Positions 1 to 12,903 of a DNA stretch of 64,000 nucleotides are shown here, piece by piece. Under the pieces are notes generated by a model. That model had not been told where the DNA came from, searched no databases, and saw only the letters and a list, made by a program, of their open reading frames with translations. Source of the stretch: Prosapia bicincta. Lineage: Eukaryota; Arthropoda; Insecta; Hemiptera; Cercopidae. A program made the translations under genes and the position numbers. The stretch is taken from NCBI GenBank assembly GCA_036971475.1, contig JBAIZL010000376.1, positions 10,086,501 through 10,150,500 of the forward strand. Reading direction: 5' to 3'. The number at the start of each line of letters is the position of its first letter. The first letter of the stretch is position 1.

Positions 1-1285
1 TATGTCTACCAGTATATCCTCTTGTAAGAAGACGGATACAGACGGACCTAAGTAAGATCGAGGGAAGGACATAATGACCCCCTGATACAGGATATTGTAC
101 TACATAAAGAAGCTGTGCTATATAATGAGGTCATAAAGATATGTCTACCAGTACATCCTCTTGTAAGAAGACGGATACAGACGGACCTAAGTAAGATCGA
201 CGGAAGGACATAATGACCCCCTGATACAGGATATTGTACTACATAAAGAAGCTGTGCTATATAATGAGGTCATAAAGATATGTCTACCAGTACATCCTCT
301 TGTAAGAAGACGGATACAGACGGACCTAAGTAAGATCGAGGGAAGGACATAATGACCCCCTGATACAGGATATTGTAGAATACATAAAAAAGCTGTGCTA
401 TATAATGAGGTCATAAAGATATGTCTACCAGTATATCCTCTTGTAAGAAGACGGATACAGACGGACCTAAGTAAGATCGAGGGAAGGACATAATGACCCC
501 CTGATACAGGCTATTGTACTACATAAAGAAGTTGTGCTATATAATGAGGTCATAAAGATATGTCTACCAGTATATCCTCTTGTAAGAAGACGGATACAGA
601 CGGACCTAAGTAAGATCGAGGGAAGGACATAATGACCCCCTGATACAGGATATTGTACTACATAAAGAAGCTGTGCTATATAATGAGGTCATAAAGATAT
701 GTCTACCAGTACATCCTCTTGTAAGAAGACGGATACAGACGGACCTAAGTAAGATCGAGGGAAGGACATAATGACCCCCTGATACAGGCTATTGTACTAC
801 ATAAAGAAGCTGTGCTATATAATGAGGTCATAAAGATATGTCTACCAGTACATCCTCTTGTAAGAAGACGGATACAGACGGACCTAAGTAAGATCGAGGG
901 AAGGACATAATGACCCCCTGATACAGGATATTGTAGAATACATAAAAAAGCTGTGCTATATAATGAGGTCATAAAGATATGTCTACCAGTATATCCTCTT
1001 GTAAGAAGACGGATACAGACGGACCTAAGTAAGATCGAGGGAAGGACATAATGACCCCCTGATACAGGCTATTGTACTACATAAAGAAGCTGTGCTATAT
1101 AATGAGGTCATAAAGATATGTCTACCAGTACACCCGCTTGTAAGAAGACGGATACAGACGGACCTAAGTAAGATTGAGGGAAGGACATAATGACCCCCTG
1201 ATGCAGGATATTGTAGAATACATAAAAAAGCTGTGCTATATAATGAGGTCATAAAGATATGTCTATCAGTACATCCACTTATAAA
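1..1285. repeat. Tandem satellite, 139/141-bp unit, about 9.2 copies
   Basis: Unit starts (TATGTCTACC) fall at 1, 140, 279, 420, 559, 698, 837, 978, 1117 and 1258, so spacing is 139 or 141 bp. The 141-bp units (3, 7 and 9) carry GTAGAAT in place of GTACT and AAAAAAG in place of AAAGAAG. Other sites vary between units (GTATATCC or GTACATCC; GATATTG or GCTATTG). Units 1-3 and 5-7 share the same order of GTATATCC/GTACATCC and of the 141-bp form, with unit 4 between them, which points to higher-order amplification. The array is cut by the window start and ends in a diverged part-copy near 1285. Repeated open frames on the minus strand here are by-products of the repeat. Confidence 0.97.
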
Positions 1286-3866
1286 GCACGCAGTTTCTTC
1301 ATGTGACTAAGTAGACTATAACTGGGACGAAGAACTACATTACAATGGGTTTCTTGACATAAACACTGTCTCGTACAACTGGTTCCTGTCTCTTCAGAAC
1401 GTAACTCGGAGACATGAATCAAACGTCACTCTATCATTATCTCTCTCGGAGGGTCGAACTATTATCCCCTTTACTAACTTATGCAAACGATATCTATTGA
1501 CGTTTAGCAGAACTGTGGCACGTAACGCAAAAGATCAGAGGAAGATCTATGGCCACTCTCTGAGACTATGTGACATTTCGTTATTACATTTGTGTTTTAA
1601 TGAAATGACATGCATGTGAATGGATAGAATTAAAACATGGTTAAAATAAAATGAGGTTTGCGTGTAAAAATCATTTTACACGTAAGTAGATAGTCCCTAT
1701 AAAGCGAATTTACCGGTATCTCCTAGAAAACAAATTCTTTGTTCTTCCGGAGGTACTGTCGAATCATTTTGTGTAAAATCGGAGTTTTAGATGCGCACTG
1801 CCAAGAGGTACCAGTGCGCATGCGCGACAGGGCGAGAGGTCTGAGCGACACTTTAGTTGGTTGTGAAAGTTGCCGGTGATGGATCTGTACGTACCTTTCC
1901 AAAAACATTTTCTGGTGTTATGTTTTGATTTATGTTTTATGTTATCTTTTGTGTTTTATAGTGCACGTGTTTTTAGTTTCTTTAAGAGATGGCGCAACCG
2001 GGTAGTACTCGGGTTCTTTATCTTGACGTGCATAAATGATTCAACTCAGCTGAAAGTATGTAGTCAGGATAGTAACGTTTCTACTTAGAACTGTCTCTTC
2101 CTCCTTCCCTCGCACGCGGCCAAGCGCCACCCCTCATCCCCACATGCCTGCACGAGGCGATTATTTGTCAAAGTGATTCAACCGTATTGTCTGTACACGT
2201 TATTCAAGCCATCATCAAACTTAGCACGGAGTTGAAACTCCCCAACTGTTCAACGCCTTTCTCGATATTTACGTCGGTTTTACGTGGCGCCTAAACCCGA
2301 TACTTAAACACAAGACGTACGCTTCAATGTAAATGTTGATTCGTATTACTCAAGGTAAGCCAGACTAGAGTCGCTAACTCGAGCCTTGCCCATTCTCACA
2401 AAACCTTTGTTGTCATGGGCACTTATACAATTATTATCAGCTGTTCGCTAATCGAGTTCAAACTAAGCCGCTATATTCACAACACTGTTACTTCGTTAAC
2501 ACGTTGTGTCGCTTTGAAAAAAAATAATGCCATTTAATAAATTATACGAGACTTTGACTGGCAGTGGCTTAAATATGAAACGAATGCATGCGCTCGCACA
2601 TTACTCAATAAATTTAGCAAAAATAAAAATGTGATCAAAGTAACCAATTACAATGCAAGAAACAATCAAGCTTAAATTTACACGGAAATCCCGTAGTTCA
2701 TATCTCAGCTACATATCTTCATGTTACTCCAGAGAAATAACTCGTTCCTCCAGCGCCACATGTCTGCACTTCACGTTCTATCTCCACTTCGATCCGATGG
2801 TCGTCGTATTTGTAGATTACCAATGCCGTGCGATCTTTATAGGGGATTTCTATTTCCATCGACCATAAAAAGCTCAGGAAATTCCATCTTCTTCTTGAAG
2901 CCGTCATGACGTCGACAAAGTTTAACCACAATCAGTGTTTCACCTTCCAGAACGAATTATTTCATAAAGTTCACCAATTTTTAAGAAGGATCGTCTCACG
3001 CTGTAAGAAAATATTTTAAAAATATATCAATCTATATTAAGTTTATAAATATAATTTCACTGTTTTCTTCTTTCGACTTCAGTTTGACAACCAAGACGAT
3101 TTACTAAAATGGCGTCAATCACTGCGTACGTCACTATTTCACTATTCACAATGTTATTTCAAATAATAAGACTATTAAAAACTAATTTAACAATCTATTA
3201 AACGCAGTCCCGCTGGGTCGAAGTGGATGAGGACACTCTACAATCCGACACCGACCCTCGCTACGGTGATTCTGTCTCGGAAATCGTTTGATGAAGACTA
3301 TAAACACTTTACGGCCGGAGAAGTAAAACAAGAAAGTTATTTTATGACGACCTTATTTTATACCAATTTTATGCTGCGGCTTTTGTGATCTTGACAAGTC
3401 AGAGGTGATTTACGCTGGGTTGTTTTGTACCACATTTAATAAACACAAGATAAACACAATGAAATAGAACGGAGCTTATAATCATGTAAGTGATCTTATT
3501 TGCAAACTACATATTTACTCAGGCAGGAAGAAACATCTTGTAATTGTAACATCCGTTGTACGATATCCAATAACAAGTGAGCGAAACGGTATCACAGGTT
3601 CGTAAAATCTTTTGAAGGTTATTGCTTATTTTGCTGAGTGTGCCTGTTTGTTTTTTTTAATATTTTGTCAAAGTAAATTTACTAGTTTACATATTCTTAT
3701 CTATAGAAACAATAATTTGTTTTATTTTACCTACTGCAACGTTCTCTGATAAGATAACTGAGATTATTCAAATAACTAACTATCTAACGAAATCAACTTG
3801 TTTAGTTACATTTAGTAGGAACGTTAGGCAATAGATTCGTGAATTGGAGATGAGTACAAGTCGCGA
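1286..3866. other. Mostly unique AT-rich DNA, no gene recognised
   Basis: No long open frame, RNA gene or mobile-element terminus is evident apart from the hairpin at 1791-1826, listed separately. A GC-richer, CpG-containing patch runs from about 1790 to 2340. Several 60-80 codon frames occur, on both strands and overlapping, with no recognisable domain, and I do not call them. Confidence 0.5.
1791..1826. promoter_or_regulatory. 10-bp-arm hairpin overlapping an NRF1/EWG-type site
   Basis: ATGCGCACTG (1791-1800) is the exact reverse complement of CAGTGCGCAT (1812-1821), with an 11-nt loop. The right arm runs into TGCGCATGCGCG at 1815-1826, which fits the YGCGCAYGCGCR consensus of NRF1 (erect wing in insects), a family often found at CpG-containing promoters. 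The local rise in CpG supports a regulatory reading. No gene is recognised downstream, so this is a candidate site only. Confidence 0.35.
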
Positions 3867-4087
3867 GATATAGCAAGAGACGTGACCAGCCAATGCGCAT
3901 TAGCTGGTCCACCAATGACATTTGATGTGGTGGGGGAGCCTTCGAACTTAATGTTTGTCAAACCTCGCCTCTATACGTATCGGTCTGCCGCAACCTTTCT
4001 TCCTAGACGCCAGATAAGACAACTCCCTGATCTTCCACTTCCACTAGTTGGCGAAATGACTTCGTACTTAGAGTCTCTTGCTATATC
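3867..4087. mobile_element. Candidate small TIR element (MITE-like)
   Basis: GATATAGCAAGAGAC at 3867-3881 recurs as a perfect 15-bp inverted copy at 4073-4087, giving an element of about 221 bp. Both termini contain TATA, so a TA target duplication is possible but cannot be told from the TIR itself. The interior is GC-richer than its flanks and holds a near-perfect 22-bp palindrome at 3886-3907. The frame of 78 codons inside resembles no known protein. A 15-bp inverted match is unlikely by chance at this distance, but the superfamily is unknown. Confidence 0.4.
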
Positions 4088-6550
4088 ACTGACTCTAATT
4101 GAGTTATTTTGTTGTTAAATGGAGATGAGCAGACCCTTGAAAGAAGTAGATTTTACCAAGATTATCAGCTAATGGTTTTTTTTTTAAACTGGTATACGTT
4201 GAATTACTACTGACTCGTAAGTAGCATACTGTCGTACTGCTATTAATTTTATTTACCCTTCAGAATTTGACCTGTTTTCTCCTACGATAAGACAAGAACC
4301 ACGTTAATACCTATGTATACGTGATGATGTCAGAGACGGCTACTAATCACTCTAGCAACCGGTTAGCGGATGGTTAGCGAATACATTCTTTATTCGCCCA
4401 CTAACCATTGGATTTTATAGCTATACTAACGTTCATTATAAAAATTGTTATTTCCAATCTTCACAAAAAATATTTTTAAGAACCTAAGAACTGATATAAA
4501 GTAACCATATCTGAAAAATTAACTACAAAAAGAAAAAGTAACGCACACCTTGATTAGAAAGGGCCAAAACAAATTGAAATGTAACAATTGTTAGACCATG
4601 TTATCGGATAATCAAAAATGCAGTTGAACAGTGTGAATCCATTTTTAATGCAAGACGTCTTATTCAATATGTGGACTCTAGAAATGCTGGGAAAGTTTAA
4701 CGTAAAACATGAATTAGGACAACAAATTGCAACTTCGTGTACTTGCGGAAAATTCGTCACCTTAAAGTAAACATGATTTCTAACAAAGTCTTGCATAAAC
4801 AGGTGAATAGATTAAGCCTGATTAAGATTAAGATGAGAGCATGAACGCAGAAGGAAAAATTCGGATATTCGTCAGCGGAAAATACTATATTAGCAAACAA
4901 AAATTAGAACACCGACGGCTACAAGTAAAGCTCTTACGTTTTAACATCTGGCGCTCTCCTGACTTTCTACTCTAACGCTTCACTCTTAGATCAGTCTTTA
5001 CCTCGTTCCGCATGCCCTGTACTATCCGTCTTCAATACATTCAATAGTTATCTAATTTAGACGGGAGAACTACAATGCAAACAGTTTTTCATCATTTCTA
5101 CCCTGACATCCAATAATTTTCTAATGCTTACTCCAATACATAATTAACTATTTATTTTTAATTTCTAATCTATTTCTATAATTTTTCGTTCTTAATTTTA
5201 AAAAAAAATTATTATAATTATTTTTCTATTTACTCTTACTTTAATTCATATCTTAAATTTTGATAACTCTATATTATATAAAGGATCCATATGTCTACCT
5301 ATGGATATTCTGCAGACATCAAAAAGCTAGCCAATATCATAGACAAACCTTATAAAACCGTCGTCATCAGAGATTTGTTCTCTGCCACTATTAAGATATA
5401 TAGTCTACTACCTAATAATGTTACTTGCCAAAACGTCAGATTTGATAAAACTCAATACAACTCCAAAACAGGCAATATTGTTTGCAAAACACTCCATCGC
5501 AGATCGGAGAGGGGTGAAAAGCTGTAAATCCTTACTTATCCTGAGATCAGATATCGCGGGGGATCTTTTCAGCTCACAGACAAAAGGTGTCAAGTCCTGT
5601 GTTCCCCAGTGCGACAGACATTTTCCTTTTTCCTCGAACCAGTAACTCTCCCACATTGATTCGATAAAAGCTTTACATTTTGTCTCGACGAAAAAATAAA
5701 GTATAAATGGATGGTCTTTGTTAAGTAAAGGTGAAAGCCAATTAAAATTAACAAATTTTTTAAAATTAGCAAACGTTGACTGTGCTTTGTAAACAAATAG
5801 AGAAAATGGGGCTAATTTCAATTAAAATTTTGAAATATTAAAGACGTATAAAGTGGAGAGAATAAACAAACTGTGTGATTAGGGCAATAAAGATAGAAAT
5901 TAAAAGTGTGGCTAATTAGTACCTTGGAGAAAGAGCAATGTCACTAATATTGGTAAGGTTCACTAATTAACTCGAGGCTCAATTAGAATCGTTAATCACA
6001 CACTATAGAAGAGCTGATTAGGTACGAGGTGACGTAGTTTCGGAAAGTCAACGATTATTGAATACATCGATGCCATTTTCTTGACGTAAATTACACAGTG
6101 TTCGAATAAATGAATTACACAGCGTTGAAAATTATAAGTGCGTAACAAGGTAAATTGGAAGTTAGTGTTAAATATTCGTATATATCTTTGTATTTATTTC
6201 AAATTTTATCAAGTCGTTTCGAAAATCCGTACTAGTAACCATTGCCTCTACATATCCATTTCCACAGATACCGGAGCTTACCTCAAGTGAATTCTCGTCA
6301 CTTCTACTTCCCCATGTGTGCCATTTTACCTCCTACATTATGTGAAGATGTTTAACAAACTTTCCTCATTAGAATTAGGATTTACCCTCATTTTCCGGCA
6401 CAGAAAAATTTATCAACTTTATTTAATACCATAGCCTTTTCAAGGATTCACCAATTCAAAGCTTGACAATGGAGTGATATTATATCTTCGAAAGTCAGCA
6501 CGTAAAAAATAAAGTAAGATTGCCTTATGAAGAGATAAAGTAAAGAAAAA
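4088..6550. other. AT-rich unique DNA, no gene recognised
   Basis: This stretch includes very AT-rich sequence at 5100-5280. From 5281 to 5821 it is less AT-rich and open in several frames on both strands (up to 137 codons on the minus strand). No motif, signal peptide or family resemblance supports a gene. Confidence 0.5.
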
Positions 6551-6640
6551 TTATATATATATATATATATAAAGAACTAAGTCAAAATACAAATACAAGA
6601 ATTATAATTGAATTTATGTATAATTGAATACATATTGCGA

Positions 6641-6690
<50 letters not shown>
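6551..6690. mobile_element. Microsatellite-flanked mini-element, copy 1
   Basis: A core of about 72 bp (6571-6642) sits between a (TA)n run at 6551-6570 and a longer one at 6643-6688. The core shares AACTAAGTCAAAATACAAAT, an ATAATTGAAT block and CATATTGCGA with the reverse complement of the core at 46189-46290. Because both copies begin and end in TA/TG microsatellites, the repeats look like part of the element or its target. This resembles MITEs that insert into (TA)n, such as the Micron type in rice. It has no coding capacity. Confidence 0.6.
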
Positions 6691-6692
<2 letters not shown>

Positions 6693-7212
6693 CCTGTCCA
6701 CTATTTATTTATTTATTTATATTATATATGAACAGCTTTAATTTTGTCCCTGTAACGCAATGCTTACCTTCGTTGAAATGTAACGGAGTAACCTAATCAA
6801 GTCTTAATAGTATGAAATCACATTATGCTATCGCCCAATTTAAGCTAAAATATTAAACGTCGTCTCAAGCGTGATGGAATCAAGCTAGCCTCGCCAAGGA
6901 TTATATTATTTTATTTAGTGCAAGAGATACAGTATTACCCAGCGATAAGACGTATCCACTTGAAAATGCCCAAAAGGATGTGGTAAGACCACGGATAACT
7001 CCTTTCTAAACTAATTTCTGAATTAACTTAACTACAGGTGGTAAATTTTATTAGACAAACAAATTAATAAATCCTCTGCCACACTATAAAACCATTCAAG
7101 AGAATGTACGTTTAAGATGTTTCTCTTGACATAACTATAGCAAAACCGTGTTACGAGATGACTTGAAAATCCAGAATTAATAAAAGTTATTATTGTGAAC
7201 TAAAGAACTTTG

Positions 7213-7380
7213 GAACTTACTTGCTGACGAGTTTTGAAACAATCGCTTCTTTACGAAGCTGACACTCTACTCTCGTATCGAAACGCGTCAGCAAGTAAGT
7301 TATAAAGTATTCACTTAGTTACGCAATAATTACCCACAGTTTAATCAGTGAATTCAAGATGATTACAACAAGCAACTTTA
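7213..7380 (-). repeat. Interspersed foldback repeat, copy 1
   Basis: AACTTACTTGCTGACG near 7215 is repeated in inverted orientation (CGTCAGCAAGTAAGTT) near 7288-7303, making a foldback of about 90 bp. The sequence to its right, to about 7380, is the reverse complement of 30303-30390 (shared blocks ATCTTGAATTCACTGATT and TAACTAAGTGAATAC). The left arm and loop match 30391-30446 directly (ACTTGCTGACG, TTACGAAGCT). The two sites are therefore diverged copies of one dispersed repeat. I see no clear target duplication. Confidence 0.65.
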
Positions 7381-8129
7381 ATTGTTATAAAATACGTTGT
7401 GTGTTTTTTGTAGGAAAAGCGATATTCTTCACAAGTAAAAATAGCTTCTATAAATTTGCACCGGGTACGTTCACACTTGTGCACTCCATTTATCATCGCT
7501 CTCGTGTTTTTTTTTTTTTTTTTTTTTAATAGCAACCGTGCACAAATCTTCGTCTATTTGTACCTTCAAGGATCTTCCAGACTATCCAGCGAACGCATTT
7601 TTTAACTTCGATTTTAAGATATTCAAATTACAAACAACCATATTGTTGAGCTAACCAATTGCCATATGAACGCATAAAGGGCTGAGTGAATGTCAGACGA
7701 GATTGGACGACATATTAACAAGAGTACAACCGGAAACAGTGTAAGGTATATAAAACAATGTGAGTACAAATCGTCAGCGCTGGCAATAAATCCGAAACTG
7801 AGACGCTGTTAAAACATGGCCGTACTACCGTACTGAGTTTATTTCCAGAGGGAGGCAATAAAATGTTTTCTGTATGGCGAATCGTTAAATGGATATGACG
7901 GGACGTTTTATGTTGGAGATTTCATTGGAGCTGCACGACTGCAAATAGCAATCGAGTAAAGAAATATTAAACCGAAATTTGGATTTAGGAGGCAAAGAAA
8001 ATAAATTTCGTAAAACGCTTTCAAGTTTCCTTTATTTATGTTTAGATAGTGTATTTATGTTGGTGAAAATAGTGCCATGAGTATAATATTATAAGACATT
8101 TTGGGCTCTTAGAAAAACTTAAAGCTTGT
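7381..8129. other. Unique AT-rich DNA with a poly-T run
   Basis: A homopolymer T run lies at about 7506-7527. Nothing else is recognised; the 64-codon minus frame across the T run begins in poly-lysine and is not a gene. Confidence 0.5.
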
Positions 8130-9245
8130 GTATAGAACTGAATGATTAAGTAAAAACTGTATTTTATTGCTGATAACTATATTCTTTAATAAAGAACTTC
8201 ATTGTATAAAAACACTTTAGGGTTCAAAACTGTATTCTTTTGTAAAGAGCTTCAGGCTTTTGTATAAAACTGTAATCTTTTGTAAATTACTTATCCTCTT
8301 ACAAAGAACTGTAGGCTTTTGTTTAAAACTTTTTGCGTGTGAAGAACTTATCTTTTTATAAAGAACTGTAGGATTTGTATAAAACAGTTTTCTTTTGTGA
8401 AGAATTTATCTTTTTATAAAGAACTTATCTTTTTATAAAGAACTGAAGGCTTTTGTATAAAACGGTTTTTTTGTGAAGAACTTATCTTTTTATAAAGAAC
8501 TCTAGGCTTTTGTACAAAACTGTTTTCTTTTGTGATGAACCTATCTTTTTATAAAGAACTGTAAGCTCTTGAATAAAACTATTCTTTTGTGATGAACTTA
8601 TCTTTTTATAAAGATTGTAATCTTTTATACAAAACTGTATTTGTTTTGTAGAAAATTGTATTTTTTTTTGGAAAAACTAAATTCTTTTGAAGAGTGCTGT
8701 ATACTTAGGTATATAACTACCTTTTTATACAAAACGGTAATAATTGTATACATTTAAAGAAAACTGAATTCGATATGTATAATCTTTTGCAAATAACTCT
8801 ATTCCTTTCTAGAAAAAGGTGTTGTTGTTGGGGTCTGTTTGCTTTTGTAAAGAATTCTGTTTTCGTAAATAATTGTGTTTATTTTAGCAAACCGTATTAT
8901 TTTGTACAGACTCTACGCTTTCTTAAAGCTTTTTTTGCAGAAAACTGTAGACTATTCTTTTGCTGCGTTCTCTGGTTCAGTTCGTAATTTTTTAAAGAAC
9001 TCCTCTACTTTGTGGCCTACGTTTCGTAAATAACGTAATTATTTTACAGAAAACTGTAATATTTTGTTGGTAACTGTATGCTTTTGTGCAAAACTGTATT
9101 CTTTTTTAAGGAATTGTATGCTTTTGTAGACATCTGTATTCTGCTGTAAAGAATTTGACGTTTTTGTATAAAACTGTATGCTTTTATAGAAAATTGTAAG
9201 ATTTCGTAGAAAACTATATATTTTTGTATGAAGAACTGTAAACCT
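8130..9245. repeat. Degenerate tandem array, ~20-bp motif with ~59-bp higher-order unit
   Basis: Variants of CTTTTGTATAAAACTGTA and CTTTTGTAAAGAACTGTA alternate through about 1.1 kb. Between 8290 and 8640 three motif types recur in fixed order as a unit of about 59 bp (GTAGGCTTTTGTATAAAACT, then TTTTCTTTTGTGAAGAACT, then TATCTTTTTATAAAGAACT). The motif decays towards both ends, as expected of an old array that no longer homogenises. Confidence 0.85.
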
Positions 9246-10534
9246 TAATTTTATGCTTTAAATTTTGGAAGGAGAAATTTTTACTAAATACTTATTTGTC
9301 AAAATTACTTAATCATACTTTAAGAATTTTTACAAAATTAGAAAACATCTACATACATTTCTGGGAAAATTGTGTGTCAGGAAATCTCTAGAGATCTTCC
9401 AAATTAGAAAAAGGAAAAAGAAAATCGCATCTTAATCAAAATACAAAACACCAACGGACACTATAACGAAACAAAACTTACGTGATCTGTTAAACCGCGA
9501 AAATCAGGGCACAGGAAATATTTAATGAATGTATTAGAATAATTTTGTATTTTACAAAGTAACAGCAAAGTCAATAAAGTCGCCAACTTGGATTCAGGGA
9601 GTAATTGCAATGCTCATTAAGCGTATAACAACTCTTTCCTCATTTTATAAAGAGGTGGAAAAGATGGATTAAAAAACCTGCGTCAAACAAGACTCGGCAG
9701 ACGCTATTTCCTGCCAACGCCAGACGGAGGGGGTGTTTGAGTGAAAATAAAGCTCTTTGCAAATTACGTGCTGAATAAAAAAAGAAGAAAAAGAGACTCC
9801 AAAGGGATTATAAGCTGCGGAGAAATCAGGGTGAATATGAAAAGAATGAATTATCGGCACTGTCAAACCCGAAGAGACTGGGACCATAAGGAGAAGCAGA
9901 CAAAAAATAATGGTCGAGGGAGTAAGGATCTTCAGATTAAAGAATTTCGAGGAAAGTACGCAGAAAGACAAATCCCTTTTGGCTGTCAGAAGGGGATGAG
10001 TCCTTAATTATAAATGTAGCTCAGGGTGGGGAAAAAGATACAAAGAAGACAGTGGTAAGAGCTGTTAAACATGATTAAATCTGTGAAGCTTGTATTAAAA
10101 GAATGTTTTATCGTAGTTTGTGTAAAAGAAGAATACAATTGAAGTTTAAAATCCACTGGAATAAAATATAATGTCTAGTTCCGTTATTTTAATAGCATAA
10201 AGTAAAAATCATCAAATTTTTAGGATTAATATTTTGAAAAATAAAATCAAGAGTATTTAACTCCATTATTAAAAGTTAATAATCTCATCAGTTAAATGAT
10301 ATGAATTGTTATGATACTAATTTCATCATAGTGTGATTAATATTTCAATATTTTTAGTCGATTTTATTTTTGTAACACATAATATCCAATTTTTAAAAAT
10401 AAAATTTCTATATCTTAAAAGCACAAATTTAGTCCTTTCGAAATAAAATAAAAGTAAATAATTTGATACACTGCAATAAAAATAAGTTATCGGCTTAACC
10501 TGATTTACTTTTTTAAGTATACTTAAAGCGACTT
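9246..10534. other. AT-rich unique DNA leading into a satellite
   Basis: No gene is recognised. A stretch at 9740-10010 is open on both strands (88 and 100 codons) without resemblance to known proteins. From about 10250 the sequence begins to resemble highly diverged monomers of the following satellite. Confidence 0.45.
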
Positions 10535-12110
10535 TAACGTAATATGGTTGAAGGCTTTTAAGCTCTGTCAAGTAAAGTAACATTAATAAAGTGTGGTTAA
10601 CGGCATTAAACCTCTGAAAAATAAAGCTTCAAGTAATAATAATGTATTGTGATTGATGGCATTAAAGTTCTGACAAATAAAGCTTAAAGTAACATTAATA
10701 AAGTGTGGTTAACGGCATTAAACCTCTGAAAAATAAAGCTTCAAGTAATAATAATGTATTGTGCTTGATGGCATTAAAGTTCTGACAAATAAAGCTCAAA
10801 GTAACATTAATAAAGTGTGGTTAACGGCATTAAACCTCTGAAAAATAAAGCTTCAAGTACTAATAATGTATTGTGATTGATGGCATTAAAGTTCTGACAA
10901 ATAAAGCTCAAAGTAACATTAATAAAGTGTGGTTAACGGCATTAAACCTCTGAAAAATAAAGCTTCAAGTAATAATAATGTATTGTGATTGATGGCATTA
11001 AAGTTCTGACAAATAAAGCTTAAAGTAACATTAATAAAGTGTGGTTAACGGCATTAAACCTCTGAAAAATAAAGCTTCAAGTAATAATAATGTATTGTGA
11101 TTGATGGCATTAAAGTTCTGACAAATAAAGCTCAAAGTAACATTAATAAAGTGTGGTTAACGGCATTAAACCTCTGAAAAATAAAGCTTCAAGTAATAAT
11201 AATGTATTGTGATTGATGGCATTAAAGTTCTGACAAATAAAGCTTAAAGTAACATTAATAAAGTGTGGTTAACGGCATTAAACCTCTGAAAAATAAAGCT
11301 TCAAGTAAGTAATAATAATGTATTGTGATTGATGGCATTAAAGTTCTGACAAATAAAGGTTAAAGTAACATTAATAAAGTGTGGTTAACGGCATTAAATC
11401 TCTGAAAAATAAAGCTTCAAGTAATAATAACGTATTGTGATTGATGGCATTAAAGTTCTGACAAATAAAGCTTAAAGTAACATTAATAAAGTGTGGTTAA
11501 CGGCATTAAACCTCTGAAAAATAAAGCTTCAAGTAATAATAACGTATTGTGATTGATGACATTAAAGTTCTGACAAATAAAGCTCAAAGTAACATTAATA
11601 AAGTGTGATTAACGGCATTAAACCTCTGAAAAATAAAGCTTCAAGTAATAATAATGTATTGTGATTGATGGCATTAAAGTTCTGACAAATAAAGCTCAAA
11701 GTAACATTAATAATGTGTGGTTAACGGCATTAAACCTCTGAAAAATAAAGCTTCAAGTAATAATAATGTATTGTGATTGATGGCATTAAAGTTCTGACAA
11801 ATAAAGCTTAAAGTAACATTAATAAAGTGTGGTTAACGGCATTAAACCTCTGAAAAATAAAGCTTCAAGTAAGTAATAATAATGTATTGTGATTGATGGC
11901 ATTAAAGTTCTGACAAATAAAGGTTAAAGTAACATTAATAAAGTGTGGTTAACGGCATTAAATCTCTGAAAAATAAAGCTTCAAGTAATAATAATGTATT
12001 GTAATTGATGGCATTAAAGTTCTGACAAATAATACCCAAAGTAACATTAATACAAGATAGATTAGTGCATTAAAGCTCTGATATAAGCTGATATAAATTT
12101 TAATGTGACT
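10535..12110. repeat. 112-bp satellite of two ~56-bp half units, 13 registered copies
   Basis: GTGTGGTTAACGG (or a one-base variant) recurs at 10591, 10703, 10815, 10927, 11039, 11151, 11263, 11379, 11491, 11603, 11715, 11827 and 11943: a strict 112-bp period with two 116-bp units. Each unit holds two related halves (GGTTAACGGCATTAAACCTC and GATTGATGGCATTAAAGTTC), so the present unit is a dimer of an older ~56-bp monomer. The two 116-bp units share three private variants (an extra AAGT, AAAGGTTAAAG and AAATCTCTG) and lie 564 bp apart. This indicates a segmental duplication of a five-unit block. Confidence 0.97.
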
Positions 12111-12903
12111 AACGTAGTGTAGCTGATACATCAAAAACCTAACATGTAATATCTGAGAGTCTTTATTTAATATAGTGGAAAACGTTAAAAGTTAGAAATA
12201 TATGCTTCAAGTGATTGTACAGTAGTTGGAAATAATAAAACTAAGATATATATTTCTTGAGTGTCTTTGATACAGAGTGATTTAAACGAGCTATATTCCG
12301 ACACATACGTTTAAATACTTCGCTTAACGTTTTATATGCTACTTGAGTTATATTTCTTTATATATTTAGTCACTTGAGGTTTTAAAGGATTTTAATGGTG
12401 ACGTTGTAGACATCAATAAAGACGAATGTAAATGGAGCATGCAGGAAGAATATAAAATCTATAACCTGACAGCTGAGAAGAGTATAAAGTTTCATGTACC
12501 ACAATAATAACTTCGTAAAAACATTTATGCCTTTAATACAAAATACAGAACATCATTGCGGTTAAACCTAAGAATACACCTACAAGTAGTCTAATTTAGT
12601 AGTCTATTTAAATACTTGTTCTGGACTCATGCACAACACGTCAGTGAAACGCACTCATCAAGACATAAAATGTTATTATAAGCTCGTGACTGACAATAGT
12701 GAAACATTTTTGTAGGAATTTAAACATGAATCGGTGAATGTAAAAAACCCAGGAATCCACAGTATCAACTTTAACGTTAGCAACATACAGTTATCGTTTC
12801 TGAAATCTGGTTAAAGGTACAAATTAAAAGAGATTAGAGTAAACTCTGGAAAACCCCAGAGACCAATTTATGCAAACAAAAATAACTAAATAGAGCAAAT
12901 CAG
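12111..12903. other. AT-rich unique DNA, nothing recognised
   Basis: The first bases are very diverged satellite-like sequence. After that I see no repeat, open frame or RNA gene that I can support. Confidence 0.5.

Noticed and set aside
187..1252. Three near-identical 75-codon minus frames
   Set aside because: Copies of the same stretch of the 139/141-bp satellite.
5408..5821. 137-codon minus frame
   Set aside because: No recognisable motif, and competing frames on the other strand over the same bases; left uncalled.
10535..12110. CRISPR-like regular array
   Set aside because: Repeats are contiguous 112-bp tandem units without unique spacers, in eukaryotic DNA.
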